DNA of 46,971 nt from NCBI GenBank assembly GCA_020445335.1, contig JAGRGU010000092.1, positions 5,756 to 52,726 of the forward strand, read 5' to 3'. The notes under the pieces are model-generated. The model saw only the letters and a list, made by a program, of their open reading frames with translations, was not told the DNA's origin and did not search any database. The stretch comes from Gammaproteobacteria bacterium. Its GTDB lineage: Bacteria; Pseudomonadota; Gammaproteobacteria; Chromatiales; Chromatiaceae. Shown here piece after piece: positions 34,733 through 45,395 of this stretch. The position numbers and the translations under genes are program-made. How positions within the stretch are numbered: position 1 is the first letter of the stretch; the number at the start of each line of letters is the position of its first letter.

Positions 34733-35818
34733 TTGTCAAACGAGGAAAAAATAAACCTGCTCGACCTGGATCAGCCTGCCATGGAGGCGCTGGTCCAGGC
34801 GCTTGGCGCCAAGCCGTTTCACGGCCGCAATCTGCTGAAGTGGATCCACAAGCACGGCGTGACCGAGATCGGGCGCATGACCGATCTCTCGAAGGGGCTG
34901 CGGGAACAACTGCTGGCGCGCGCCGAAGTGCGCGTTCCCGAAGTGGTCTTCGACCAGCCCTCGCGCGACGGCACACACAAATGGGTGCTCGAGCTCGAGT
35001 GCGGCAACCGCGTCGAGACGGTCTTCATCCCCGAGAGTGGTCGCGGCACGCTCTGTGTCTCCTCGCAGGTGGGCTGCTCGCTGGACTGCAGCTTCTGCTC
35101 CACCGCGCAACAGGGCTACAACCGCAATCTCAGCCTGGCGGAGATCATCGGCCAGCTGTGGGTCGCGGTGCACCGCATGCACAAGCCGGTGACCAACGTG
35201 GTGATGATGGGAATGGGCGAGCCGCTGGCCAATTTCGAGCCCGTGGTGAGCGCGATGGCCATCATGCAGAACGATCTTGCCTACATGCTCTCCAAGTATC
35301 GGGTGACCATCAGCACCTCGGGCATAGTACCGGCGCTGCTGCGGTTGAAAGAGGTCAGCGACGTCAGCCTCGCGGTGTCGCTGCACGCGCCGACCAACGA
35401 GCTGCGCGACGAACTGGTGCCGATCAACCGCAAGTACCCCCTGGAGATGCTGATTCCGGCCTGCCGCGAGTTCATCCGCGGCGACAGCCGGCGCAAGGTG
35501 ACCTGGGAGTACGTGATGCTCGACGGCGTCAACGACAGCGACCGCCAGGCGCGGCAGCTGATCAGGCTGCTCGAGGGTACCCCCTCCAAGATCAACCTGA
35601 TCCCCTTCAACCCCTTTCCCGGTACCCGCTACCGCTGTTCACCGGCGGAGCGCATGCTGGCGTTTCGCGAACGCTTGATGCGAGCGGGCATAGTCACGCT
35701 GACACGCAAGACGCGCGGCGACGACATCGATGCCGCCTGCGGGCAGCTCGTCGGCAGGGTGCAGGATCGCAGCAGGCGTGAGCTGCGTCTGGCCCGTGTC
35801 CAGCCAGGGGGAGGCTGA
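34733..35818 (+). CDS. rlmN: 23S rRNA/tRNA adenine-C2 methyltransferase RlmN
   Basis: The 361-residue radical SAM enzyme has INLLDLDQPAMEALVQALGAKPFHGRNLLKWIHKHG at the N-terminus, the cluster motif GCSLDCSFCSTAQQG, GMGEPLANFEPV and SLHAPTNELRDELVP. It methylates A2503 of 23S rRNA and A37 of some tRNAs. TTG 34733 puts SNEEKINLLDL at the start, as in other RlmN; any ATG is too far downstream. It follows ndk by 7 bp. Confidence 0.96.
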   Translation: MSNEEKINLLDLDQPAMEALVQALGAKPFHGRNLLKWIHKHGVTEIGRMTDLSKGLREQLLARAEVRVPEVVFDQPSRDGTHKWVLELECGNRVETVFIPESGRGTLCVSSQVGCSLDCSFCSTAQQGYNRNLSLAEIIGQLWVAVHRMHKPVTNVVMMGMGEPLANFEPVVSAMAIMQNDLAYMLSKYRVTISTSGIVPALLRLKEVSDVSLAVSLHAPTNELRDELVPINRKYPLEMLIPACREFIRGDSRRKVTWEYVMLDGVNDSDRQARQLIRLLEGTPSKINLIPFNPFPGTRYRCSPAERMLAFRERLMRAGIVTLTRKTRGDDIDAACGQLVGRVQDRSRRELRLARVQPGGG

Positions 35819-35820
35819 GC

Positions 35821-36624
35821 ATGCGCGGCCGGCGCCTCATGCAAGCAGTGCTGCTGCTCTGCTCGGTGGCGTTGCTCTCGACCGGCTGCGAGACGGCGGG
35901 CACCCGCGGCGAGCTGGAGGACAGTACCGGCGCGTTGGGCCGGGAGGAGTCGGCCAAGGGGCGTTCGTCGGACATCTACGTCAAGCTGGCGATCGCCTAT
36001 ATGCGCAACGGGCAGATGGATGTCGCGCTGCAACAGGCGAAAAAGGCGGTTTCGATCGATCCCGACAGTACCGGCGCGCACAATGCCATCGCGCTGATCT
36101 ATTCGCGCCTGGGCGAGATGGAGCTGGCGGAGCGCCACTACCGCAGGGGCATAGAGGCGGAGCCGCGCAATCCCTATATCCGCAACGCCTTCGGCACTTT
36201 TCTCTGCCAGCAGGGCAGATACGACGAGGCGGAGCAGGAGTTCGTCAACGCGTTGAAGAACCCGCTTTACCGCACTCCGGAACTGGCCTATACCAACGCC
36301 GGGGCGTGCAATTTCCTGCAGGGGAGCCTGGTTCGTGCCGAGGCCTACCTGCGCAAGGCGCTGCAGGCCAGTCCCACCTTTCCCCAGGCGCTGGTAAAGA
36401 TGGCCAAGGTCAAACTGCAGGCGGGCGAGTACACCGCGGCGCGTGGTTTCCTCGAGCGCTACCGGGCGGCCGCCAGGCATACCGCGGAGTCTTTGTGGAT
36501 CGGACTGCAGGTCGAACGGGCGCTGGGCGACAGCGATCAGGCTGCCAGTTACATGTTACAGCTCAAGAGCGGTTTCCCCGACGCGGTGGAGACCCGGCTC
36601 GCCATTGAATCGGAAGTACGATGA
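35821..36624 (+). CDS. pilW: Type IV pilus biogenesis/stability lipoprotein PilW (PilF)
   Basis: The 267-residue protein has a lipobox LLSTGC (Cys23) and several TPR repeats (KLAIAYMRNGQMDVALQQAKKAVSIDPD, IALIYSRLGEMELAERHYRRGIEAEP, GTFLCQQGRYDEAEQEF and more). It fits PilW/PilF, the outer-membrane pilotin helping PilQ assembly. The position between rlmN and rodZ is the usual one. It overlaps rodZ by 4 bp. Confidence 0.92.
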   Translation: MRGRRLMQAVLLLCSVALLSTGCETAGTRGELEDSTGALGREESAKGRSSDIYVKLAIAYMRNGQMDVALQQAKKAVSIDPDSTGAHNAIALIYSRLGEMELAERHYRRGIEAEPRNPYIRNAFGTFLCQQGRYDEAEQEFVNALKNPLYRTPELAYTNAGACNFLQGSLVRAEAYLRKALQASPTFPQALVKMAKVKLQAGEYTAARGFLERYRAAARHTAESLWIGLQVERALGDSDQAASYMLQLKSGFPDAVETRLAIESEVR

Positions 36625-37607
36625 AACCAACGGCAACGGAAGAAACGCTGGAGTCACCCAGGTCGGAGGGTCCGGGCAGGCAACTCAAAACGGTACGCGA
36701 GGCGGAGGGTCTCGAGCTTTCACGCGTCGCCGTGCTGCTGCATCTGAGCGAAGCCAAACTGGAGGCGCTGGAGGCCGACGACTACGGCCAGCTGCCCGGG
36801 GCGGTTTTCGTGCAGGGCTACCTGCGCAACTACGCGCGCCTGCTGGGTGTTCCGGTCGAACCTGTGCTCAACGCCTACCATGCGGCCAACCCGCGGGGCG
36901 CCCGGGCGCCCGATCTGCGACTATCCAAAGTCCGGCACGAAGTGGGCAGCGGTCACGCCGTGGTGAAATTGGTAACCTGGGGCATCGTCATCCTGTTGTT
37001 GGCGCTGCTGGTGGTCTGGTGGCGCGGCTACCTGCAGTGGCCGATGCAGCTTCCCGGAGTTGGACAGTCGACTGACGCCAGCGGGTTCTCATCCGATGAG
37101 ACAAACCTGCCCGATGATGGCGCGGGGGCACTGCAGCCGGTGACCGAGGTCGATGCTTCGGGGGAGGCGGCATTGACTTTACCGCGGTTTGCGCCGGAGC
37201 CGGAACCGGCGTCGCTGCCGGCTGAATCGCTTGTTCCGGAGCCGGCTCCGGAGCCGGAAGCGGAGTCGCCGGTCACACCCGAAGCGGCACCGTCTGGCGA
37301 GCCGACGACGGCGACCGTCGAGCCGCCCGCCGCGGCTGAGCCGACGCCGATCTCACCGCCCGCGGCGCGGGTCGTACTGGAGTTCAGTGGAACCTCCTGG
37401 ACCAAGATTCAGGATGCCAGCGGCGAGTTCAGGGTCGAGGGTCAGATCAAGGCCGGCGCACGGCAGGCGCTGGAGGGGCTGCCCCCCTATCGCCTGGTGC
37501 TGGGCAATGCGTCTGTGGTGCGTATGCTGGTCGACGGGGAGGAGCTGGATCTGACTCCCTACACCCGTGGCAACGTCGCCCGCTTCAGTTTCGATCCCGA
37601 CAATTGA
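36621..37607 (+). CDS. rodZ: Cell-shape protein RodZ
   Basis: The 328-residue protein has a cytoplasmic helix-turn-helix domain (LKTVREAEGLELSRVAVLLHLSE to GYLRNYARLLG, about 21-90), a membrane helix (about 115-132), a Pro/Glu-rich periplasmic linker (about 185-240; PEPEPASLPA-like repeats) and a C-terminal DUF4115 domain ending RFSFDPDN. RodZ links MreB to the wall-synthesis machinery. The linker repeats vary in length between species. The usual next gene ispG is missing here. Confidence 0.94.
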   Translation: MKPTATEETLESPRSEGPGRQLKTVREAEGLELSRVAVLLHLSEAKLEALEADDYGQLPGAVFVQGYLRNYARLLGVPVEPVLNAYHAANPRGARAPDLRLSKVRHEVGSGHAVVKLVTWGIVILLLALLVVWWRGYLQWPMQLPGVGQSTDASGFSSDETNLPDDGAGALQPVTEVDASGEAALTLPRFAPEPEPASLPAESLVPEPAPEPEAESPVTPEAAPSGEPTTATVEPPAAAEPTPISPPAARVVLEFSGTSWTKIQDASGEFRVEGQIKAGARQALEGLPPYRLVLGNASVVRMLVDGEELDLTPYTRGNVARFSFDPDN

Positions 37608-37729
37608 GTTCACCCGTGCCACGAACGGGGACGCCGTCGCGCGCCTTACGACCGTTGCTCGATCATCGGGCGCTATGCGAGAGCGGTCGGCGGGTATCCA
37701 CCATTTATTGATATCGAGAGTATTTCCAG

Positions 37730-39016
37730 ATGGGCAAGAGTATTCAGGCGATTCGTGGCATGCACGATATCCTGCCGGAGCAGAGCGCGCTCTGGCTGTT
37801 CCTGGAGTCGCGGGTCATGGATGTCCTGAACCGTTACGGCTACCGCGAAATCCGCACCCCGATTGCCGAGATGACCGAGTTGTTCCGGCGTTCGATCGGC
37901 GATGTCACCGATATCGTCGAAAAGGAGATGTACACCTTCGACGATCGTAACGGCGAGAGCCTGACGTTGCGCCCCGAGGGGACCGCAGGCTGCGTACGTG
38001 CCGGCATCCAGCATGGCCTGTTCCACAATCAGGTGCAGCGGCTCTGGTACCGCGGACAGATGTTTCGCCACGAGCGGCCGCAGAAGGGCCGTTACCGGCA
38101 GTTTTTCCAGATGGGCGCGGAGGCGTTCGGGCTGGAGGGTCCGGATATTGATCTCGAGATTATCGCCATCACCCGACGTTTCTGGACGGAGCTGGGCATC
38201 GATGGGCTGGAGTTGCAGCTCAACACCCTTGGCACGGCCGATGAGCGCGAGGCTTATCGCCGGCAGCTGGTGGACTACTTTGCAGCGCATCCGGATCAGC
38301 TGGACGAAGACAGCCGGCGCCGCCTGCAGAGCAACCCGCTGCGCATTTTGGACTCCAAGAATCCGCAGATGCGGGAGCTGATCGAAGCTGCGCCGACGCT
38401 GATGGCGCATCTGGGTGCGGAGTCCGGCGCGCATTTCGAACAGCTTTGCGCCGGGCTCGACGCGCTCGGTATCCCTTATCGCATCAACCCGCGCCTGGTA
38501 CGTGGTCTCGACTACTATGCGCGCACCGTCTTCGAGTGGGTCAGCGACCGCCTGGGCGCGCAGGGTACGGTCTGCGCCGGCGGCCGTTACGACGGGCTGG
38601 TGGAGCAGCTCGGCGGGCGGGCCACACCCGCGGTCGGTTTCGCCATGGGAATCGAGCGGCTGATACTGCTGCTGGAGCAGATCGACGACGCCACGCGGCT
38701 GGCGCCGCTGGATGCCTACCTGGTGACAGTGGGGGAGGCGGCGGCCACGGTGGGTGCACGGCTGGCGGAGGAGCTGCGCGATGCGCTGCCGCAGTTCAGC
38801 CTGCTGCGCCACTGCGGCGGTGGCAGTTTCAAGAGTCAGTTCAAGCGGGCCGACCGCAGCGGGGCGCGTTTTGCGCTGATCCTCGGCGAGGATGAGCTGG
38901 CCCGCGGCGTGATAGGCCTCAAGCCGCTGCGGGATGATGCCGACCAGCAGGAGGTCGCGCTGGAGGGTCTGGTGGCGCATCTGCAGAGAGTGTTGCTGCC
39001 CACTGGCGCTGAATGA
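37730..39016 (+). CDS. hisS: Histidine-tRNA ligase
   Basis: The 428-residue class II synthetase has [11 protein letters not shown], motif 2 ([26 protein letters not shown]), the histidine A loop [15 protein letters not shown], motif 3 [11 protein letters not shown], and an anticodon-binding domain ([20 protein letters not shown], then [27 protein letters not shown]). It charges tRNA-His. A 122-bp gap, where ispG is expected, precedes it. Confidence 0.98.
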   Translation: MGKSIQAIRGMHDILPEQSALWLFLESRVMDVLNRYGYREIRTPIAEMTELFRRSIGDVTDIVEKEMYTFDDRNGESLTLRPEGTAGCVRAGIQHGLFHNQVQRLWYRGQMFRHERPQKGRYRQFFQMGAEAFGLEGPDIDLEIIAITRRFWTELGIDGLELQLNTLGTADEREAYRRQLVDYFAAHPDQLDEDSRRRLQSNPLRILDSKNPQMRELIEAAPTLMAHLGAESGAHFEQLCAGLDALGIPYRINPRLVRGLDYYARTVFEWVSDRLGAQGTVCAGGRYDGLVEQLGGRATPAVGFAMGIERLILLLEQIDDATRLAPLDAYLVTVGEAAATVGARLAEELRDALPQFSLLRHCGGGSFKSQFKRADRSGARFALILGEDELARGVIGLKPLRDDADQQEVALEGLVAHLQRVLLPTGAE

Positions 39017-39144
39017 AGGGTTAGTGCGAGAATGTTCGGCTTGTCGATGATCCAGAGCGGTTGCGGTCGATGGAAAAGCGCATTTGATTGCCGGCGCGGT
39101 GGTGAGCTGGCTCCTGCCGAGGCATGGAGCGGGGATAAAGAGTC

Positions 39145-39780
39145 ATGGTTAACGTAAATCTTTCGGAAGAAGAGCAGGTAGAAGCGCTCAAGAAGTGGTG
39201 GCGTGAGAACGGTCGTTCTGTCGTGGGCGGCGTGGTGATCGGGCTCGGCGCGGTTTTCGGCTGGAGGTACTGGGTCGAGCATCAGGACAGCAAGGCGCAG
39301 CAGGCGTCGATCCAGCTGGCGCAGCTGCAGCAGTCGGTCGCGACCGGCAATTCAGGGGTTGCCAACAAGCAGGCGCAGACGCTGATAGAGAACTATCAGG
39401 GCACGCCGTATGCCATTTTCGCCGCCCTCAATCTGGCCAAGGTGAAGATGCAGGCACAGGACGGCGAGGGTGCTGTCGCGCAGCTGAAATGGGCGCTGGA
39501 GAACGCCAGCGATCCCTCGCTGCAACAGGTGGTGCGGGCAAGAATGGCGCGGATTCTGGTCTCGGAGGGCAAACTCTCAGAGGCGCAGCAGGTGGTCGAC
39601 GGCGCCGCGGCGGACAGTTTTCGCGGCGAGTTCGCCGAGTTGCGCGGCGACATCGCGCGCGCCAGGGGCGACCATGCCGCGGCGCGCGCCGCTTACCAGG
39701 AGGCGCTCGACAATCAGGTCAGCAACTCTGCTTACGTACAGATGAAGCTCGACGACCTGTCGCCGGCGGCCAACGGATAG
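39145..39780 (+). CDS. yfgM: YfgM family protein (periplasmic chaperone-associated)
   Basis: The 211-residue protein has a short N-terminal cytoplasmic part (SEEEQVEALKKWWRENG), one membrane helix (about 28-46; VVGGVVIGLGAVFGWRYW) and periplasmic TPR-like helices. In E. coli YfgM associates with SecYEG and PpiD. The position between hisS and bamB is canonical. Confidence 0.93.
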   Translation: MVNVNLSEEEQVEALKKWWRENGRSVVGGVVIGLGAVFGWRYWVEHQDSKAQQASIQLAQLQQSVATGNSGVANKQAQTLIENYQGTPYAIFAALNLAKVKMQAQDGEGAVAQLKWALENASDPSLQQVVRARMARILVSEGKLSEAQQVVDGAAADSFRGEFAELRGDIARARGDHAAARAAYQEALDNQVSNSAYVQMKLDDLSPAANG

Positions 39781-39785
39781 CGACC

Positions 39786-40955
39786 ATGAAGCGACCACTG
39801 CCGATTGTTCTAGCCACGCTGCTGCTCTCCGGCTGCAGTTCGATGAATCCACTGAACTGGCTGGCATCCAACGAGCCCAATGATCCACCGGCGGCGCTGA
39901 CCGAGATCGAAAGCCCGATCGCAGTGCGAGCGATATGGGAACGATCGGTCGGCGGCGGTACAGACGAAAAGCGTATCAAACTGGTCGTGACGGTGGATCT
40001 CGACCGTCTCTACCTGGCGCAACGCGACGGCAGCGTCATGGCCGTCGAGGCGGCCAGCGGCAAGGAGATCTGGAAGACGGATACCGGTTTGAGTCTCTCC
40101 GGCGGCCCCGGATTCGGCGAAGGGCTGGTGCTGGTCGGTACCAGCGACGCTGAAGTGGTCGCGCTGGGCGCCGAGAGCGGGGAGGAGCGCTGGCGCGCAC
40201 GGGTCAGCAGTGAAGTGCTGTCGGTACCGAAGATCGCGCAGAATGTGGTGGTGGTGCATACGGTCGACGGCAAACTGTTCGGTCTGGATGCGCTGGATGG
40301 TTCGCAGCTCTGGGCCTATGATCGCAGCGTGCCGGTGCTGACGCTGCACGGCAGCAGTTCGCCGGTGATCTCCGGCGACAAGGTTATCTGCGGTTTCTCC
40401 AACGGCAAGCTGGTGGGCCTCAATCTGGCCACTGGCGCGGTGCTGTGGGAGAGCAGCGTCGGCATTCCCAGCGGGCGTACAGAACTGGAGCGAATGGTCG
40501 ACATCGACGGCGACCCGTTGAGCAAGGACGGCGTCATCTTCGTGACTTCGTTCCAGGGCGACCTGGTGGCGGTGGATGAGTCGAGCGGCAACGTCTACTG
40601 GCGGCGCAAGCTCTCCGCGTTCGTTGGCCCGGGCATCGACTGGCGGGGGCTCTATGTCGCGGATGCGCAGGGGCAGGTGTGGGGCGTCGACTACAATAAC
40701 GGCAGCGCGCTGTGGAAGAACAAGCAGCTGATCAATCGCTGGCTCACCTCGCCGGCGGTACTCGGCGACTATGTCGTGGTTGGCGACCTGGAAGGGTGGC
40801 TGCATTGGCTGTCGAGCCGCGACGGCCGGCTGTTGGGGCGGGTCCGTGTCGGCGACGCACCGATCACCGCCGCGCCGGTGGTCTACGATGAACGACTCTA
40901 CGTGCTCGGTGACAGCGGCAGGCTGGCGGCGTTCGCGCTGCCCAGCGACGGCTAG
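39786..40955 (+). CDS. bamB: Outer membrane assembly lipoprotein BamB
   Basis: The 389-residue protein has a lipobox LLSGC (Cys17) and PQQ-type beta-propeller repeats (for example LDRLYLAQRDGSVMAVEAASGKEIW, AEVVALGAESGEERW, GKLFGLDALDGSQLW). It belongs to the BAM complex folding outer-membrane proteins. ATG 39786 is 6 bp after the yfgM stop; longer in-frame extension overlaps yfgM and lacks sense. Confidence 0.96.
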   Translation: MKRPLPIVLATLLLSGCSSMNPLNWLASNEPNDPPAALTEIESPIAVRAIWERSVGGGTDEKRIKLVVTVDLDRLYLAQRDGSVMAVEAASGKEIWKTDTGLSLSGGPGFGEGLVLVGTSDAEVVALGAESGEERWRARVSSEVLSVPKIAQNVVVVHTVDGKLFGLDALDGSQLWAYDRSVPVLTLHGSSSPVISGDKVICGFSNGKLVGLNLATGAVLWESSVGIPSGRTELERMVDIDGDPLSKDGVIFVTSFQGDLVAVDESSGNVYWRRKLSAFVGPGIDWRGLYVADAQGQVWGVDYNNGSALWKNKQLINRWLTSPAVLGDYVVVGDLEGWLHWLSSRDGRLLGRVRVGDAPITAAPVVYDERLYVLGDSGRLAAFALPSDG

Positions 40956-40967
40956 ACGGATCCCCCG

Positions 40968-42359
40968 ATGCTGCCGGTGATTGCGCTCGTCGGTCGACCC
41001 AATGTCGGCAAGTCGACCCTGTTCAACCGCCTCACCCGCAGCCGCGATGCGCTGGTCGCCGATCAGCCGGGTCTGACCCGCGATCGCCAGTACGGCGTCG
41101 GTCGCATGGGCGGCAGCCCCTATCTGGTGGTCGACACCGGCGGTATCAGCGGTGCCGGAGAAGGGGTCGGGCTGCTGATGGAGCGACAGGTGCTGGCCGC
41201 CATCGAGGAGGCGGATCACCTGCTGTTTCTGGTCGATGCACAGAGCGGGGCCACCGGCGGCGACGAGCAGATCGCCGGGCAGTTGCGGCGCACCGGTAAG
41301 CCGGTGACGCTGGTGGTCAACAAGAGCGAGAATCTCGACCCGGATCTGGCGCGTGCCGAGTTTCACGCGCTGGGGCTGGGCCAACCGGCGGCTATCGCCG
41401 CCGTGCACGGACGCGGCGTGGTCGATCTGATCGACGCTGTGCTGCAGACGCTGCCGAGAGTCGAGACGGATGTCGAGACGCAGCATCCGGGGACGCGAAT
41501 CGCGGTGGTCGGACGCCCCAATGTCGGCAAATCGACGCTGGTCAATCGCATGCTCGGCGAGGAGCGGGTGGTCGCCTTCGACCAGCCCGGCACCACGCGC
41601 GACAGCGTCTTCATCCCCTTCGAGCGCGCCGGTAACAATTATACGCTGATCGACACCGCCGGCGTCAGACGGCGCTCGCGGGTCCACGAGGCGATCGAGA
41701 AATTCAGCGTCATCAAGACGCTGCAGGCGATCGAACAGTCCAACGTTGTACTGCTCGTACTGGACGCGCAACAGGGCGTGGGCGAACAGGATGCCAGCCT
41801 GGCGGGACATATTCTGGAGAGCGGGCGGGCGCTGGTGGTCGCGGTCAACAAATGGGACGGACTGGACGGCTACACCCGCGAGCGTCTCAAAGAGGAGCTG
41901 GGGCGCAAGCTGCCGTTCCTCGATTTCGCCAGCCAGCGCTACATCTCGGCGCTGCACGGTTCCGGTGTCGGCAACCTCTTCGCCGAGATCGACAGGGCCT
42001 ACGCCAACGCCAATCGCAAGCTGCCGACACCTGAGCTGACACGGGTGCTCGAGGGTGCGGTGCAGGAGCACCAGCCACCCAAGGTGCACGGCCGGCGGAT
42101 CAAGCTGCGCTACGCGCATCAGGGCGGACGCAATCCGCCGATCGTGGTGATCCACGGCAACCAGACCGAGGCGGTGCCCGATAGCTACCGGCGTTATCTG
42201 GTCAACCGCTTCCGCCGCGTCTTCGATCTGCAGGGCACGCCGATCCGGCTGGAGTTCAAGTCCGGCGACAATCCATTCGCCGGACGCAAAAACGTGCTGA
42301 CCGAACGTCAGCTGCGCAAGCGCCAACGGCTCAAGCAGTTCGTCAACCGCAAGCGCTGA
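40968..42359 (+). CDS. der: Ribosome biogenesis GTPase Der (EngA)
   Basis: The 463-residue protein has two GTPase domains, each with GRPNVGKST (9-17 and again near 183-191), G3 DTGG and DTAG, G4 NKSE (first, atypical) and NKWD (second), and a KH-like C-terminal domain ([22 protein letters not shown] to [15 protein letters not shown]). It acts in 50S subunit maturation. It sits 12 bp after bamB. Confidence 0.98.
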   Translation: MLPVIALVGRPNVGKSTLFNRLTRSRDALVADQPGLTRDRQYGVGRMGGSPYLVVDTGGISGAGEGVGLLMERQVLAAIEEADHLLFLVDAQSGATGGDEQIAGQLRRTGKPVTLVVNKSENLDPDLARAEFHALGLGQPAAIAAVHGRGVVDLIDAVLQTLPRVETDVETQHPGTRIAVVGRPNVGKSTLVNRMLGEERVVAFDQPGTTRDSVFIPFERAGNNYTLIDTAGVRRRSRVHEAIEKFSVIKTLQAIEQSNVVLLVLDAQQGVGEQDASLAGHILESGRALVVAVNKWDGLDGYTRERLKEELGRKLPFLDFASQRYISALHGSGVGNLFAEIDRAYANANRKLPTPELTRVLEGAVQEHQPPKVHGRRIKLRYAHQGGRNPPIVVIHGNQTEAVPDSYRRYLVNRFRRVFDLQGTPIRLEFKSGDNPFAGRKNVLTERQLRKRQRLKQFVNRKR

Positions 42360-42384
42360 AGCTTGTGCCGGATGGCGCTGCGGC

Positions 42385-43755
42385 TCAGCGCCTCTCCAAG
42401 TTGCGCGCCACCACCTTGCTGACGACGCTGCCCTTTGCCAGCAGCGTCTCCAGGCGCTCGCCGACCGCCACCTTCGCTGCATCGAACAGTATGCCCTGGT
42501 CTGACTCCCGGCGGGTGATGGAGTAGCCACGGGTCAGCGTCGCCAGGGGGCTGAGCGTGTGCAGGCCGCTGACCGCCCTGCCCAGCGAGTGGCGCTGGCG
42601 CTCGAGTACTGCGTCGGCGGCATAATGCAGCCGTTGCAGAAGCAGATCATGGCGACTTGCCACCCGCTTCAGTTCGTGTCGCGGCGAACAGGCCGCAAGG
42701 CGCGCGCAGAGCGTCTGCAGCAGCGCGCCGCGGTGGCGCAGGTCACGCTGCATGCCCAGTTCCAGTCGTTGCGCGAACTCATCCCGGCGCTGAATACCCT
42801 GGGCGATACGGTGGCCCGGATTGCAACGCTGCAGACGCGCGGTCAGCTGCTTCAGCTGCGTTTCGTTCAACCTCAGACTGTTGCCCGCCGAGCGGCCGAG
42901 TCGCTCGCCCAGCCGGGCGATCCGCAACGCCAGCTCTTCGCTGTCGGGGCTGATCAGTTCGGCCGCCGCCGAAGGGGTCGCGGCGCGCTGGTCGGCGACG
43001 AAATCGGCGATGGTGAAGTCCACCTCGTGACCGACCGCGGAGACCAGCGGCAGCGCGCAGGCGTGGATCGCGCGGGCGACGCGCTCGTCATTGAACGCGG
43101 CCAGATCCTCCAGCGATCCGCCGCCCCGCGTCAGCAGCAGCAGATCGCACTCGGCGCGCCGGTCGGCGAGCGCGATCGCCTGCTCGATCTCGGTCGCCGC
43201 CGTTGTGCCCTGAACCTGCACCGGGTAGAGGATGATCTCCGCGCTCGGGTAGCGACGCCCGAGCACGGTGAGCACATCGTGCAGCGCCGCGCCCGAAGGG
43301 GAGGTGATCACGCCGATGCGACGCGGGAAGCGTGGCAGTGGCTTTTTCCGCTCGGGAGCGAACAGCCCCTCCTCGTTCAGATTGCGCTTGAGCGCTTCGA
43401 ACGCCTGCTGCAGCGCCCCTTCACCGGCCGCTTCCATATGCTCGACGATGAGCTGGAAGTCGCCGCGGTCCTCGTACAGGCTGACCCGTCCGCGCAGCGT
43501 GACGTGCAGCCCGTTGGTCGGGGCGAAGCGAAGATGGATGCGCTTCATGCGGAACATCGCGCAGCGCACCTGCGCCTGGGCATCCTTGAGCGAGAAGTAG
43601 AGGTGGCCTGAACGCGGTTGCGCCAGATTGGAGATCTCGCCGGTCACCCACAGCAGCGGAAAGCTCCCCTCCAGCACCGCGCGCACCTCGGCGTTGAGGC
43701 GTCCAACGGTCATCACGTCGCGCTGGCGCAGGGGATCGGCTGTCTCGAAACTCAT
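42385..43755 (-). CDS. xseA: Exodeoxyribonuclease VII large subunit
   Basis: The 456-residue protein has an N-terminal OB fold (LPLLWVTGEISNLAQPRSGHLYFSLKD), the catalytic core (RRIGVITSPSGAALHDVLTVLGRRYP, LLTRGGGSLEDLAAFNDERVARAI, ALPLVSAVGHEVDFTIADFVADQRAATPSAAAE) and a coiled-coil C-terminus. It degrades single-stranded DNA with XseB. It is convergent with der and divergent from guaB, as commonly seen. Confidence 0.97.
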   Translation of the reverse strand: MSFETADPLRQRDVMTVGRLNAEVRAVLEGSFPLLWVTGEISNLAQPRSGHLYFSLKDAQAQVRCAMFRMKRIHLRFAPTNGLHVTLRGRVSLYEDRGDFQLIVEHMEAAGEGALQQAFEALKRNLNEEGLFAPERKKPLPRFPRRIGVITSPSGAALHDVLTVLGRRYPSAEIILYPVQVQGTTAATEIEQAIALADRRAECDLLLLTRGGGSLEDLAAFNDERVARAIHACALPLVSAVGHEVDFTIADFVADQRAATPSAAAELISPDSEELALRIARLGERLGRSAGNSLRLNETQLKQLTARLQRCNPGHRIAQGIQRRDEFAQRLELGMQRDLRHRGALLQTLCARLAACSPRHELKRVASRHDLLLQRLHYAADAVLERQRHSLGRAVSGLHTLSPLATLTRGYSITRRESDQGILFDAAKVAVGERLETLLAKGSVVSKVVARNLERR

Positions 43756-43808
43756 GTCGTCAATTCCCAGCGTGTGACACCGGCCGGTCAGATAGGAGAT
43801 TGAGTCAG

Positions 43809-43837
43809 TTTACCTGGGTAGGCACAAATTTTATAAT
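43809..43837 (+). promoter_or_regulatory. Promoter of the guaBA operon
   Basis: TTTACC (43809-43814), a 17-bp spacer and a perfect TATAAT (43832-43837) lie about 72 bp before guaB. It is the best promoter match in the window. A short stem (TCCCG / CGGGA) follows in the leader. Confidence 0.7.
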
Positions 43838-43848
43838 GTCCCGTTTAA

Positions 43849-45375
<1,527 letters not shown>

Positions 45376-45395
45376 CGGCCACGGATCGAGACGCT

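Noticed and set aside
39810..42530. A 906-codon open frame on the minus strand opposite bamB and der
   Set aside because: Same reason: an antisense shadow of two certain genes with no known domain.
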